Part shown: positions 51,625 to 61,121 of the stretch, in pieces
Position numbering within the stretch: the stretch's first letter is position 1
How the letters are laid out: each line of letters starts with the position of its first letter
Source: Acinetobacter chinensis
GTDB taxonomy: Bacteria > Pseudomonadota > Gammaproteobacteria > Pseudomonadales > Moraxellaceae
DNA length: 64,000 nt
Direction: 5' to 3'
Assembly (NCBI RefSeq): GCF_002165375.2
Contig: NZ_CP032134.1
Coordinates: 2,232,001 to 2,296,000, forward strand
Notes under the pieces: generated by a model
The model's database searches: none
Seen by the model: the letters and a program-made list of their open reading frames with translations, nothing else
Told to the model about the DNA's origin: nothing
Made by a program: the position numbers and the translations under genes

Positions 51625-52614
51625 TTAAGCCGCAGCACCATTTTTCGCAGTGAAGTTTTCAGCCCATTTCGTAAGTACTTCACCATATTTATTGATGAAG
51701 TTTTCTTCAGTCCATTTGCCCTGTTTAACTGCCAATTGCCCACGTTCAACACGGTCATACACAATTTGTGTCAACGAATAATCTGGATATTCAAGGCTTG
51801 GCTGATACACCAGACCTGCGGTTGAGTTCGTGTTATAAATCTCAGGACGATACACTTTCTGGAATGTTTCCATTGTGCTGATGGCACTGATCAGTTCGAA
51901 ATCGGTGTAATCACGCAGTAAATCGCCGCTGAAATAGAATGCTAACGGTGCAGTACCATTTTCAGGTTTGAAATAACGGACTGCTAAACCCATTTTTGCA
52001 AAATAATCATCAGTACGTGAATATTCATCATTGGTATATTCCACCCCAAGCACAGGATGTACATTTGCAGTACGGAAATACGTCTTCGATGTTGAAACGC
52101 TCAGACAGATCACAGGTTGCTTGCTGAACTCCGCTTTAAATACATCTGAATGAACCAGATGCTGATACAGCTTGCCATGCAGGTCACCAAAATCTTCTGG
52201 TTTTTCATTGGTTTTACAACCTAAAGATGGCAATACAACACTGAAGTCATAATCACGCACATAAGAAGAAAAACTGTTACCGATCATGCCTTCAAAACGT
52301 TCATTGGTTTTATGGTCAGTAATCGTGCTTTTCAACATTTCAATAAATGGAAAAGTCTGACCATTTCCTTCGATATCAATCTCAGCAGAAATGATATCAA
52401 TTTCAAGTGAATAACGATCCGCTTTAGGATTATCAAAATGCGCCAGGCTATTGAAACGGTTGTTGATCATTCGCAGTGTATTGCGTAAGTTTTCCTGACG
52501 GGACTCACCACGCGCCAGGTTGGCAAAATTTGTCGTCTGGCGGGTGTTGTCCGCAGGCTGATAGTTTTCATCAAAACGGATACGTTTAATCGAACATGCA
52601 AATGCGTTACTCAT
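51625..52614 (-). CDS. mesX: DUF1852 protein MesX
   Basis: About 329-residue soluble protein covering the DUF1852 family. Recognisable blocks: FACSIKRIRFDENYQPADNTRQTTNFANLARGESRQENLRNTLRMI, the central SLEIDIISAEIDIEGNGQTFPFIEMLKSTI, NERFEGMIGNSFSSYVRDYDFSVVLPSLGC, and a C-terminal GLVYQPSLEYPDYSLTQIVYDRVERG. In published work on folate-independent methionine synthases MesX is required for MesD function in Acinetobacter; its biochemical role is unsettled. The ATG at 52614 has AGGTGG 8 nt upstream; a GTG at 52626 is the alternative. Confidence 0.9.
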   Translation of the reverse strand: MSNAFACSIKRIRFDENYQPADNTRQTTNFANLARGESRQENLRNTLRMINNRFNSLAHFDNPKADRYSLEIDIISAEIDIEGNGQTFPFIEMLKSTITDHKTNERFEGMIGNSFSSYVRDYDFSVVLPSLGCKTNEKPEDFGDLHGKLYQHLVHSDVFKAEFSKQPVICLSVSTSKTYFRTANVHPVLGVEYTNDEYSRTDDYFAKMGLAVRYFKPENGTAPLAFYFSGDLLRDYTDFELISAISTMETFQKVYRPEIYNTNSTAGLVYQPSLEYPDYSLTQIVYDRVERGQLAVKQGKWTEENFINKYGEVLTKWAENFTAKNGAAA

Positions 52615-53083
52615 GGGAAATGCCACCTAATTTCTAAGATAAATCTAAATGTTTTCAATGGAGATATTTATACCCAGAACCAAAGATGAATAAAAATGAT
52701 TTTATCTAATTGAAAAATGAGTTAAATTCACTTTAATTATAAATTATTGTATTTATTAAAAATATTATTAAAACCTCAACAACAGTATTCTGAAAAAATA
52801 CTGATTTAATCCAAAAATCAGCAGTGCTCCGGATCATTCTGAAAAATATTTTCATACTCAACAGATGAAATCCGAATGCGTCAGACATGCAGAATGTACA
52901 AAAATATCTGATATCCGGTGCTGAAACCCGTCTGTAAATCCGATGTAAATAAGTAATTTTCTATCGGATATTCGCTCTATTATTTTTATTTATGTTTTCT
53001 TTTTAACCCAGGTACAATAAAAAAAGCCGATGCATTTGCATCGGCTTTTTAATTCACTGATCAAGTGATCAGTTCATTTTCAT
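52615..53083. other. 469-bp upstream region of mesX
   Basis: It holds the promoter of mesX and the terminator of the monomeric isocitrate dehydrogenase gene (53019-53052). A TATAAAT hexamer-like -10 is visible on the minus strand at 52672-52666, without a clear -35. I looked for a SAM riboswitch and did not see one. Confidence 0.4.
53019..53052 (-). terminator. intrinsic terminator of the monomeric isocitrate dehydrogenase gene
   Basis: Perfect 13-bp stem AAAAAGCCGATGC/GCATCGGCTTTTT with an ATTT loop. Confidence 0.92.
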
Positions 53084-55315
53084 TCAGATAGTCTGAAGTG
53101 CAGCATTCAAAGTCGCACTTGGACGCATCACAGCATCAACTTTTGCAGTATCAACAGCATAGTAACCGCCGATATCTACAGCCTGACCCTGCACTTGTGC
53201 AAGTTCTGCGATGATCTTGTCTTCATTTTCATCCAGTGCTTTCGCAAGTGGTGCAAATTTTGCTTTAAGATCAGCATCTTCATCCTGAGTAGCCAAAGCT
53301 TCAGCCCAGAATTTAGCCAGATAGAAGTGGCTGCCACGGTTATCCAGTTCACCTGTACGGCGTGATGGAGACTTGTCGTTATCAAGCAGTTTATCTGTAG
53401 CCTGATCTAACGTTTTCGCCAGAAGTTTTGCACGGGCATTGTCTTCTTTAATACCCATTTCTTCTAAAGAAGCAGCTAAAGCCAGGAACTCACCTAAAGA
53501 ATCCCAACGTAAGTGGTTTTCTTCTACAAGCTGCTGTACGTGTTTAGGCGCTGAACCACCAGCACCAGTTTCGTACATACCACCGCCCGCCATTAACGGA
53601 ACGATAGACAGCATTTTAGCAGAAGTACCCAGTTCCATAATTGGGAACAGGTCAGTCAGGTAATCACGTAAAATGTTACCCGTTACAGAAATCGTATCTA
53701 GACCACGCGCAACACGCTCAAGTGTGTAACGCATAGCACGGACCTGAGACATAATCTGAATGTCCAGACCTGCTGTATCGTGATCTTTCAGGTATTTCTG
53801 AACTTTTTTGATCAGTTCATTTTCGTGTGGACGGTACGGGTCAAGCCAGAAAATTGCTGGCATACCTGAGTTACGTGCACGTGTTACAGCCAGTTTCACC
53901 CAGTCACGGATCGGTGCGTCTTTCACCTGACACATACGCCAGATATCGCCTTCTTCCACGTTCTGTGACATCAGCACTTCACCTGTTTCAAGGTCAGTGA
54001 TGTTGGCAACACCAGCAGCTGGCGCTTCAAAAGTCTTGTCGTGAGAACCGTATTCTTCAGCTTTCTGAGCCATCAGACCTACGTTTGGCACTGTACCCAT
54101 TGTACGTGGGTCAAAGTTACCGTTCCACTTACAGAAATTGATCATTTCCTGGTAAATACGGGCAAATGTAGACTCAGGCATTACAGCTTTACAGTCATAA
54201 GGTTTGCCGTCAGCACCCCACATTTTACCACCACCACGGATCATTGCAGGCATAGAAGCATCTACAATCACGTCGTTTGGCGAATGGAAGTTTGTGATGC
54301 CTTTCGCTGAATCAACCATTGCCAGTGCAGGACGGTGTTCCTGACATGCATGAAGATCTTCGATGATTTCTTCACGTAAAGAAGTCGGTAAAGTTTCGAT
54401 CTTTTCATAAAGACCAGCCATACCGTTATTTACGTTAATACCTAATTCAGCAAATAATGCAGCGTGTTTTTCGAACGCTTCTTTATAGTAAATTTTCACA
54501 CAGTGACCGAATACAATCGGGTGTGAAACTTTCATCATGGTTGCTTTAACGTGTAAAGAGAACAGAATGCCCGCTTCTTTACAGTCATCGAGTTCTTTTT
54601 CATAGAAATCGCAAAGTGCTTTTTTGCTCATGAACATAGAGTCGATGATTTCGCCGTCCTGAAGCGCAACTTTTGGCTTAAGAACAACAGTTTCACCTGA
54701 CTTGGTAATGAGTTCCATTTTCACATTACGTGCACGGTCCAAAGTCATCGACTTTTCACCATGATAGAAGTCACCTTCATCCATGTGGGAAACGTGAGTC
54801 TGTGACCACTGTTTCCATTCACTCATAGAGTGCGGATGTTTTTTCGCATAGTTTTTCACTGCTGCAGGTGCACGACGGTCAGAGTTACCTTCACGCAATA
54901 CAGGGTTCACTGCGGAACCAAGACACTTGCTGTAACGTGCTTTAATTGCCTTTTCTTCATCAGTAGATGGATTTTCAGGATAGTCAGGAATTGCATATCC
55001 TTTTGACTGAAGTTCCTTGATACATGCTGTCAGCTGAGCCACAGAAGCACTGATATTTGGAAGCTTGATGATGTTAGTGTCTGGATCCTGAGTAAGGCGA
55101 CCCAACTCCGCAAGGTTGTCAGTAACCTTTTGTTCATCAGTTAAATATTCTGAGAATTCTGCGAGTACACGGGCTGCTACAGAGATATCAGTCTTGATAA
55201 TCTCTACGCCAGCTGGCTTAGTAAAGGTCTCAATGATCGGCAGTAGCGAGTAAGTCGCCAGCAGAGGCGCCTCGTCGGTCAATGTGTAAATGATAGTTGA
55301 CTTTCCACCAGCCAT
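53084..55315 (-). CDS. NADP-dependent isocitrate dehydrogenase, monomeric type
   Basis: 743-residue monomeric isocitrate dehydrogenase, full length for the family. Distinctive blocks: IIYTLTDEAPLLATYSLLPII, PNISASVAQLTACIKELQSKGY, GSAVNPVLREGNSDRRAPAAVKNYAKKHPHSMSEW with substrate-binding SDRR, IVFGHCVKIYYKEAF, MIRGGGKMWGADGKPYDCKAVMPE and GTVPNVGLMAQKAEEYGSHDKTF. It duplicates the reaction of the dimeric enzyme encoded 5 kb away but shares no recent ancestry with it; regulation or kinetics presumably differ. Single gene with its own terminator. Confidence 0.96.
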   Translation of the reverse strand: MAGGKSTIIYTLTDEAPLLATYSLLPIIETFTKPAGVEIIKTDISVAARVLAEFSEYLTDEQKVTDNLAELGRLTQDPDTNIIKLPNISASVAQLTACIKELQSKGYAIPDYPENPSTDEEKAIKARYSKCLGSAVNPVLREGNSDRRAPAAVKNYAKKHPHSMSEWKQWSQTHVSHMDEGDFYHGEKSMTLDRARNVKMELITKSGETVVLKPKVALQDGEIIDSMFMSKKALCDFYEKELDDCKEAGILFSLHVKATMMKVSHPIVFGHCVKIYYKEAFEKHAALFAELGINVNNGMAGLYEKIETLPTSLREEIIEDLHACQEHRPALAMVDSAKGITNFHSPNDVIVDASMPAMIRGGGKMWGADGKPYDCKAVMPESTFARIYQEMINFCKWNGNFDPRTMGTVPNVGLMAQKAEEYGSHDKTFEAPAAGVANITDLETGEVLMSQNVEEGDIWRMCQVKDAPIRDWVKLAVTRARNSGMPAIFWLDPYRPHENELIKKVQKYLKDHDTAGLDIQIMSQVRAMRYTLERVARGLDTISVTGNILRDYLTDLFPIMELGTSAKMLSIVPLMAGGGMYETGAGGSAPKHVQQLVEENHLRWDSLGEFLALAASLEEMGIKEDNARAKLLAKTLDQATDKLLDNDKSPSRRTGELDNRGSHFYLAKFWAEALATQDEDADLKAKFAPLAKALDENEDKIIAELAQVQGQAVDIGGYYAVDTAKVDAVMRPSATLNAALQTI

Positions 55316-55844
55316 ATATAGCCCCTTGCTTTGAATTACGTTTGTCAGACCCTAGCTTTTGGCTTAGTCTGCGAACCGGTTTGCTTAAATAAAAACATTG
55401 AAAGTATCGGTGTTCATCGCATTACAGTCAACGTAATATCACGTGATAACGACATTTCGTAGAAAAATGATGCTTGTCAATTTTTCCTGGATGAACTTTA
55501 CCCAAATAATGACCATTTATCAATTGCAGAATCACTGTTTCATATTACATCTTCATTGCATAAAACTCGTCAGTGATGCACTGAGCCTGATTTTTCAGGA
55601 CTGAACACCCGATATTATTTCAGCAGAATTATATTTTATTTTTTTATCTCATTTACAGTGTTCAACATTTACTTCCTTTATAGCTGCGTGCCATTTAAAC
55701 CCAAGGCCATGTCAGAACTGTCGTGATACAGCTCAGATGAATCACAGGAATATTCCAAAGCAGTAAGTGACTCAGATTCTGATTACTGAGCATAAAAAAG
55801 GGTACATCAAGTACCCTTTTTACCCAGCAAAGTCGAGCTTCAGG
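55316..55844. other. 529-bp non-coding interval
   Basis: It is the upstream region of the monomeric isocitrate dehydrogenase gene and, at its right end, holds the M61 peptidase gene's terminator (55793-55822). A long leader is possible. I see no ORF with a ribosome site and no recognisable RNA. Confidence 0.4.
55793..55822 (-). terminator. intrinsic terminator of the M61 peptidase gene
   Basis: Eleven-bp stem AAAAAGGGTAC/GTACCCTTTTT with an ATCAA loop. Confidence 0.9.
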
Positions 55845-57548
55845 TTAAGCCTGTAACCAGCCTGTTGCTTTCGCCTGATCCTGCACACTCAGTTCCACTT
55901 CTGCAAGCTCAGTACCAGCAGCCTGTACTTCAAAGCTCATCAGTTCATCACGGCGGAATGCCAGCACTGTAAACATGCCTTCCTGTTTTGAATATTTTTC
56001 CAGCAGCTTAGCCGTCGCTTTCAAGCCATCTATTGCAATAATAACGTCATTTGCAGAAAGTCCAGCCTGAGCTGCTGCACCATCACGACGTGCTGACTGA
56101 ATCAGTACACCTTCAGGCTTATCTGTTGCTTTAATCCCAAAAGCCAGCGATTTATCTGTTTTCAGTACATAATTAATGCCAAATTCAGGGAATAACTGAT
56201 CCAGAGGAAGTTCGTCCGTTGTATTGATCAGATGATTGATCTGTTCAACCCAGTTATCACCGGTCAACTCATTACACAGTTCAAAGACCGTCCGTTCATT
56301 GACCTGTATACCCTGCTGCGCATTGTCATAAAGTTTACGCATCAGTGCATCCAGACTGGAACCCCGTAAACGTAAGCCTAGATCCAGACATAAGGCGACC
56401 AGACAGCCTTTGTTGTAATAACTGGTTCCTGCATTAACCGAGTTTTCATCCTGACGGTAAAACTTAATCCACGCATCAAAACTTGACTCAGACACTGACT
56501 GTACAAAACGTCCAGGATTCTGCAGATAACGGTCAATCTGTGCTTTCAACAGTTTCAGATAAGCATCCTGAGAGATAACGCCACTGCGCAACAGAATCAG
56601 ATCATCATAATAAGAAGTGAATCCTTCAAAGATCCATAATAAAGAGGTGTAGCCCTCCTTATTCAGATCGTAACTGGCAAAGTTTTCAGGTCGGATAAAT
56701 TTGACCAGCCAGGAGTGAAAATATTCATGACTGCATAAACCCAGAAAACGCTGATAAGCTACCGTTGGTTCAGCAGGTTCATCCATCTTAGGTAGATCAT
56801 CACGTGGTGTAATCAGGCTTGTACTGTTTGGATGCTCAAGTCCACCATAGCTGTCAGCAGTAGCCATGGTCATAAATGTATAGTTTTCAAACGGTGCAGA
56901 ACCAAACATCGTAATTTCAGTTGCACAGATTTTTTCAATATCCTGCTGCATACGTGCAGCATTCATAGCATGTTTACCTGATACCACAAACTCATGTGGA
57001 ATACCGTTTGCCTCAAAACTGAAACGGGTCTGATCCGCCAGTTCAAACGGTGAATCAATCAACTGCGCATAATTTTCAGCTTTCAGGGTATAACGCCCTT
57101 TCACCAGACTTTTTGATGGCAGACCTGTCGCCAGCTGGAAATGTTTCAGCTCATCAGGAAGGAAAACTTCCAGTTCCACTTCCTTATGTTCCTGCCCCTC
57201 AAGCCCGATGCACAGACAGGCCGGATTGATATACAGCCTCGTTTGATCCACATAAGCACCACGAACAGACAGATCATAGGCATAAACATCATATTCAACA
57301 GTAATCAGTTCATGGTCAGTGTTGAACAGACGCCATTTATTCTTTTCAAATTTCTGAATATTCAGTTCACGCCCTGCTTCATCAGATGCTTTTACACGTT
57401 CAATATGCTTTGAAAATTCACGCACCAGATAACTGCCAGGAATCCAGGTCGGTAAAGTCAGAATCTGTACAGGGTCTGCAAGAAAGCGTAAAGTGACGTG
57501 AACAAGGTGCTGACGGTAATCGTCAAATTCAATCTGATAATGCAACAT
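55845..57548 (-). CDS. M61 family metallopeptidase (glycyl aminopeptidase-like) with PDZ domain
   Basis: About 567-residue zinc peptidase. The N-terminal beta domain (PTWIPGSYLVREFSKHI) is followed by the M61 signature YGGLEHPNST and the zinc site LCSHEYFHSWLVKFIRP (HExxH at about 274-278) with third ligand Glu in WIFEGFTSYYDD. A C-terminal PDZ domain follows (about 470-550, VLIQSARRDGAAAQAGLSANDVIIAIDG). No signal peptide, so cytoplasmic. The family prefers N-terminal Gly or Ala peptides. An ATG at 57548 is preferred to a TTG three codons upstream. Confidence 0.92.
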   Translation of the reverse strand: MLHYQIEFDDYRQHLVHVTLRFLADPVQILTLPTWIPGSYLVREFSKHIERVKASDEAGRELNIQKFEKNKWRLFNTDHELITVEYDVYAYDLSVRGAYVDQTRLYINPACLCIGLEGQEHKEVELEVFLPDELKHFQLATGLPSKSLVKGRYTLKAENYAQLIDSPFELADQTRFSFEANGIPHEFVVSGKHAMNAARMQQDIEKICATEITMFGSAPFENYTFMTMATADSYGGLEHPNSTSLITPRDDLPKMDEPAEPTVAYQRFLGLCSHEYFHSWLVKFIRPENFASYDLNKEGYTSLLWIFEGFTSYYDDLILLRSGVISQDAYLKLLKAQIDRYLQNPGRFVQSVSESSFDAWIKFYRQDENSVNAGTSYYNKGCLVALCLDLGLRLRGSSLDALMRKLYDNAQQGIQVNERTVFELCNELTGDNWVEQINHLINTTDELPLDQLFPEFGINYVLKTDKSLAFGIKATDKPEGVLIQSARRDGAAAQAGLSANDVIIAIDGLKATAKLLEKYSKQEGMFTVLAFRRDELMSFEVQAAGTELAEVELSVQDQAKATGWLQA

Positions 57549-57723
57549 AATGGACAAAATAGAATTAAAAAGTAGAAACTGAATATCAGCTTAACATTTT
57601 TTTATCAACTATTGCGGTACAGTTGTGAATGACTGTAAATCTGACTAGCCAAGCCATAAAAAAAGGCATAGCATGCCTGAGTTTTTTATCATTTTTACCG
57701 ACGGATTGGTACTGGGAATCTCT

Positions 57724-59031
57724 TTGAAACGCATCATTTCATTACTTGCATTTATCTGCCTTTGTTTTTCTACAATTGCGCATGCCTCCTTACTGAATAT
57801 TTCACCTGAAAGTGTTGAAGCTGAAGCATGGACCATACTGGACACTGAGTCCGGACAGGTCATTTCGGAACATAACAGCCATGTTCAGCGCGCTCCTGCC
57901 TCACTGACAAAAATGATGGTGGCTTACATTGCTCTGAAAGAAATTCAGGCGGGTCGCCTCAACAAAGCGGATGTACTGACCGCAACACCAGTGGTGAATA
58001 CTGTCATGTGGGATGAGTCTCAGATGTACTTAAAACCAGGTGAACAGATTTCAGTTGACCAGCTGCTTGCAGGCTTAATTGTGATGTCTGCAAATGATGC
58101 AGCCGTAACCCTGGCGGAACGCATTTCAGGAAGTATTCCCGAATTTGTAAAACGCATGAATGCTGAAGCTCAGGCACTGGGAATGAAAGACACACATTTT
58201 CAGAATCCAGCGGGCATCACCATGCCTGAGCATTATTCATCTGCATCCGATATTGCTCATCTTGGACAGGCTCTGGTGAACCATACACCTGATTACCTGT
58301 ATTACTCCAAGCAGCAAAGTTTTTCCTATAATCAGCATTTTCACCACGCAACCAATCTTCTGTTAAAAAAAGATCCCACTGTCGATGGTCTGAAAACAGG
58401 GTTTACCAAAGCAGCCGGCTACAACCTTGCACTGACTGCAAACCGCCCAACCAGTAATCCTGATACACCTGAAAGACGCCTGGTCGTTGTTGTTATGGGA
58501 ACACACAGCGCGTTAAAACGTGCCGAAGTCGCAAGTGCGTTAATGAATCTTGCCTATCACTACACCCGCAACGAAGTTGCCATTAAGGATAAACAGCTGA
58601 TTGCGGAGTTACCGGTCATCAGATCCACCCTGAAAATGTTCCGTGTTGAAACACGTAAACCACAGATTATCACGACTTCTTTATACAATCAGAGTGTGCC
58701 GGTTGACCTGCAAACTTTTGATCAGATTAGCCAACGTATCGTAATTAACAACGGCGCTGCTGTACAGACCATTGAGCCCCTCAGCTCAACCCAGACCCAC
58801 ATGAATGTCGCGGTAAATGAACAGTCCCTGACTGCACCACTTGCAAAAGTCATGAAACTGGCAACTGTTCAGGTTTATCAGGACAACAGACTGATTCAGA
58901 CCATTGATATTGAAGATGATGTGAAAATTGAAGAAGCCGGTGCTTTTCATCAGTTCATCCAGTGGTTTAAACGGCTGTTCAGCTTTTTATCCAGTGATCA
59001 TGCAGAAGTTAAGATTTATCCATTAAATTAA
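57724..59031 (+). CDS. D-alanyl-D-alanine carboxypeptidase (PBP5/6 family)
   Basis: About 435-residue S11 penicillin-binding protein that trims the terminal D-Ala of peptidoglycan pentapeptides in the periplasm. The signal peptide MKRIISLLAFICLCFSTIAHAS is followed by catalytic Ser60-x-x-Lys63 (PASLTKMMVAY), SAN at 122-124 and KTG at 224-226 (DGLKTGFTKAAGYN). A C-terminal beta domain and amphipathic end (FIQWFKRLFSFL) act as membrane anchor. The start is TTG with GGGAA upstream, which gives a standard signal peptide; an ATG at 57673 would extend it by 17 residues. It is either DacC- or DacD-type; I cannot separate these. Confidence 0.92.
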   Translation: MKRIISLLAFICLCFSTIAHASLLNISPESVEAEAWTILDTESGQVISEHNSHVQRAPASLTKMMVAYIALKEIQAGRLNKADVLTATPVVNTVMWDESQMYLKPGEQISVDQLLAGLIVMSANDAAVTLAERISGSIPEFVKRMNAEAQALGMKDTHFQNPAGITMPEHYSSASDIAHLGQALVNHTPDYLYYSKQQSFSYNQHFHHATNLLLKKDPTVDGLKTGFTKAAGYNLALTANRPTSNPDTPERRLVVVVMGTHSALKRAEVASALMNLAYHYTRNEVAIKDKQLIAELPVIRSTLKMFRVETRKPQIITTSLYNQSVPVDLQTFDQISQRIVINNGAAVQTIEPLSSTQTHMNVAVNEQSLTAPLAKVMKLATVQVYQDNRLIQTIDIEDDVKIEEAGAFHQFIQWFKRLFSFLSSDHAEVKIYPLN

Positions 59032-59075
59032 TCAGATCATTCTGCTCTGGATTACAATTTTATAAAATGCCTGGC

Positions 59076-59112
59076 AAAGAAGATGGACTATCATGTCCAT
59101 CTTCTTTTTTTG
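59076..59112 (+). terminator. intrinsic terminator of the carboxypeptidase gene
   Basis: Perfect 13-bp stem AAAGAAGATGGAC/GTCCATCTTCTTT with a TATCAT loop and T tract. Confidence 0.92.
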
Positions 59113-59134
59113 ATTAAATAAAAACAGGCAAAAA

Positions 59135-60421
59135 ATGAATCAATTACATCAGATTATCATCGTGGGTGGTGGTGCAGGTGGACTCGAACTCGCCACTCAG
59201 CTTGGAGATACCTTAGGTAAATCCGCAAAAGCCAGAATTATTCTTGTCGATCAGAATCTGACTCATATCTGGAAACCACTGCTGCATGAAATTGCGGCGG
59301 GTACTATGAATCCTGGTGAAGAAGAAACCAATTACTATGCACATGCAGCAAAACATCATTATGAGTTCATACTGGGACGTTTTGAAACACTGAATGCACA
59401 GGATAAACAGATTGTTCTCAGCAAGTCCCGAACCTCTAAATATGAAACCGCCTCTGAACAGCAGATTCTGCAATACGACACACTGATCCTGGCGGTAGGT
59501 TCTGTTTCCAATGACTTTAATACCCCAGGTGTCCAGGAACACTGTCATTTCCTCGACAGCAGACAGCAGGCTGAGATTTTTCAGCAGGATCTGCTGCATT
59601 TATACCTGGATGCACAAAATCAGCAGACAGAACAGCAACTGAATATTGCCATCATTGGCGCTGGTGCAACCGGTGTCGAACTGGCTGCTGAACTGGTTGA
59701 AGCCAAACAGAATTTCTACCGTTACGGATTAAATAAAATTAATCCTGAAAATGCTGTCATCTCACTGATTGAAGGTGCAGACCGGATTCTTCCAGCCCTG
59801 TCAGAAAAAATTGCAGATCATGCCCAAAGTCAGCTGCAACGTATGAAAATCAATGTCCTGACTGCGAAACGAGTCGAAAAAGTGGATGCAGAAAAAGTCT
59901 GGTTTACTGATGGCTCCAGCATTCAGGCAAATCTGAAAATATGGGCTGCAGGCATTAAAACCCCTGCTGTCATTTCATCACTTGAAGGCTTCAGCAAAGA
60001 CCGTATGGGACGCCTGGATGTCTATGCTACGCTGCAGACAAAATCCAATCCTGACATTTTTGCATTTGGTGACTGTGCCAACTGTATCCTGGATGCGCGT
60101 GAACCAGCTCTGGGACCAAGGGCACAGGTTGCAAGCCAGCAGGCAGCCTTTCTTGTAGATGCCATGAAAGCCCGTATTAATGGTCGCAGTCAGCCAATGT
60201 TCCTGTTTTCTGACAAAGGCTCACTGGTTTCGCTCAGTAAAAATAAAGCAGTCGGCGAACTGATGGGACAGGTTAATGTCCAGGGCTTTATTGCAAAATC
60301 TATGTATGTTTCCCTTTACCGCATTCATCAGGCAACAATTTATGGTTATGCACATGCAGGTTTACTGACTGCAAAAGATTTTGTTACACGAAAAATCACG
60401 CCTAAAATTAAATTACATTGA
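59135..60421 (+). CDS. ndh: type II NADH dehydrogenase
   Basis: 428-residue FAD-dependent, non-proton-pumping NADH:quinone oxidoreductase. The FAD-binding motif IIIVGGGAGGLELATQLG is at the N terminus, followed by HIWKPLLHEIAAGTM, the second nucleotide-binding motif IAIIGAGATGVELAAEL (NADH) and DIFAFGDCANCILDAREPALGPRAQVASQQA. It ends with a C-terminal amphipathic segment for membrane association (LYRIHQATIYGYAHAGLLTAKDF). It feeds electrons to the quinone pool. Single gene following a terminator. Confidence 0.93.
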   Translation: MNQLHQIIIVGGGAGGLELATQLGDTLGKSAKARIILVDQNLTHIWKPLLHEIAAGTMNPGEEETNYYAHAAKHHYEFILGRFETLNAQDKQIVLSKSRTSKYETASEQQILQYDTLILAVGSVSNDFNTPGVQEHCHFLDSRQQAEIFQQDLLHLYLDAQNQQTEQQLNIAIIGAGATGVELAAELVEAKQNFYRYGLNKINPENAVISLIEGADRILPALSEKIADHAQSQLQRMKINVLTAKRVEKVDAEKVWFTDGSSIQANLKIWAAGIKTPAVISSLEGFSKDRMGRLDVYATLQTKSNPDIFAFGDCANCILDAREPALGPRAQVASQQAAFLVDAMKARINGRSQPMFLFSDKGSLVSLSKNKAVGELMGQVNVQGFIAKSMYVSLYRIHQATIYGYAHAGLLTAKDFVTRKITPKIKLH

Positions 60422-60556
60422 AATTTAATAAAGTGCCCTTATTAATTAAAAAATCGTCATTAAAAACCGAAATGCGCTTTTTATGGAAATTATTAGTCTA
60501 CAAAAACTGCATTTCACTTTATGATATAGCCTTAAAAATTTGAATGGATCAATAAC

Positions 60557-61039
60557 ATGACTGCTATTGCAAATAACCACGTGGTTTCTTTCCACTACAC
60601 ATTGACTAATGCTGAGGGTGAAACGCTGGATCAATCTCAGGGTGAACCACTTGCATATTTGCACGGTGCAGGCAACATCATCCCAGGTCTTGAAAAAGCG
60701 CTTGAAGGTAAAGCTGTTGGTGATAAATTCACTGTAAATGTACCAGCTGCTGAAGGTTACGGCGAATATAACCCAGACATGGTTCAGGAAGTACCTAAAC
60801 AAATGTTCCAGGGTGTTGATAACATTCAGGCAGGCATGCAGTTCCAGGCTCAGACTGATGATGGCGTTCAGATCGTAACTGTTAAAGCAGTTGAAGGCGA
60901 CAACATTATTGTTGATGCAAACTTCCCGCTTGCTGGTCAGGATCTGACTTTTGAAGTTGAAATCGTAGAAATTCGTGAAGCATCTCAGGAAGAACTTGAT
61001 CATGGTCATGTTCACGGTGCAGGTGGTCATCACCACTAA
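60557..61039 (+). CDS. slyD: FKBP-type peptidyl-prolyl isomerase SlyD
   Basis: 160-residue cytoplasmic FKBP isomerase and chaperone. FKBP core: VVSFHYTLTNAEGETLDQSQGEPLAYLHGAGNIIPGLEKALEGKAVGDKF; the insert-in-flap chaperone domain follows (about 70-125), and the FKBP strand returns at DLTFEVEIVEI. The short C-terminal tail (DHGHVHGAGGHHH) is metal-binding like SlyD's but shorter than in E. coli and without its cysteines. Nickel handling and folding assistance are family roles. Terminator follows. Confidence 0.94.
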   Translation: MTAIANNHVVSFHYTLTNAEGETLDQSQGEPLAYLHGAGNIIPGLEKALEGKAVGDKFTVNVPAAEGYGEYNPDMVQEVPKQMFQGVDNIQAGMQFQAQTDDGVQIVTVKAVEGDNIIVDANFPLAGQDLTFEVEIVEIREASQEELDHGHVHGAGGHHH

Positions 61040-61054
61040 GATCAGTTCTGATCA

Positions 61055-61087
61055 CAAAAAGGCAAAGTTTTTACTTTGCCTTTTTTA
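61055..61087 (+). terminator. intrinsic terminator of slyD
   Basis: Stem AAAAAGGCAAAGT/ACTTTGCCTTTTT with a TTTT loop and T tract. Confidence 0.92.
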
Positions 61088-61121
61088 TTACAATAACAAT
61101 AATACTGACGGAACAATTAAA

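Noticed and set aside
52627..53018. Possible SAM or methionine-responsive riboswitch before mesX
   Set aside because: No recognisable SAM aptamer. The leader is AT-rich and unstructured by eye.
60446..61036. 196-codon frame antisense to slyD
   Set aside because: It covers the slyD gene almost exactly. Its Phe/Cys/Asn-rich composition is the usual by-product of an opposite-strand gene.
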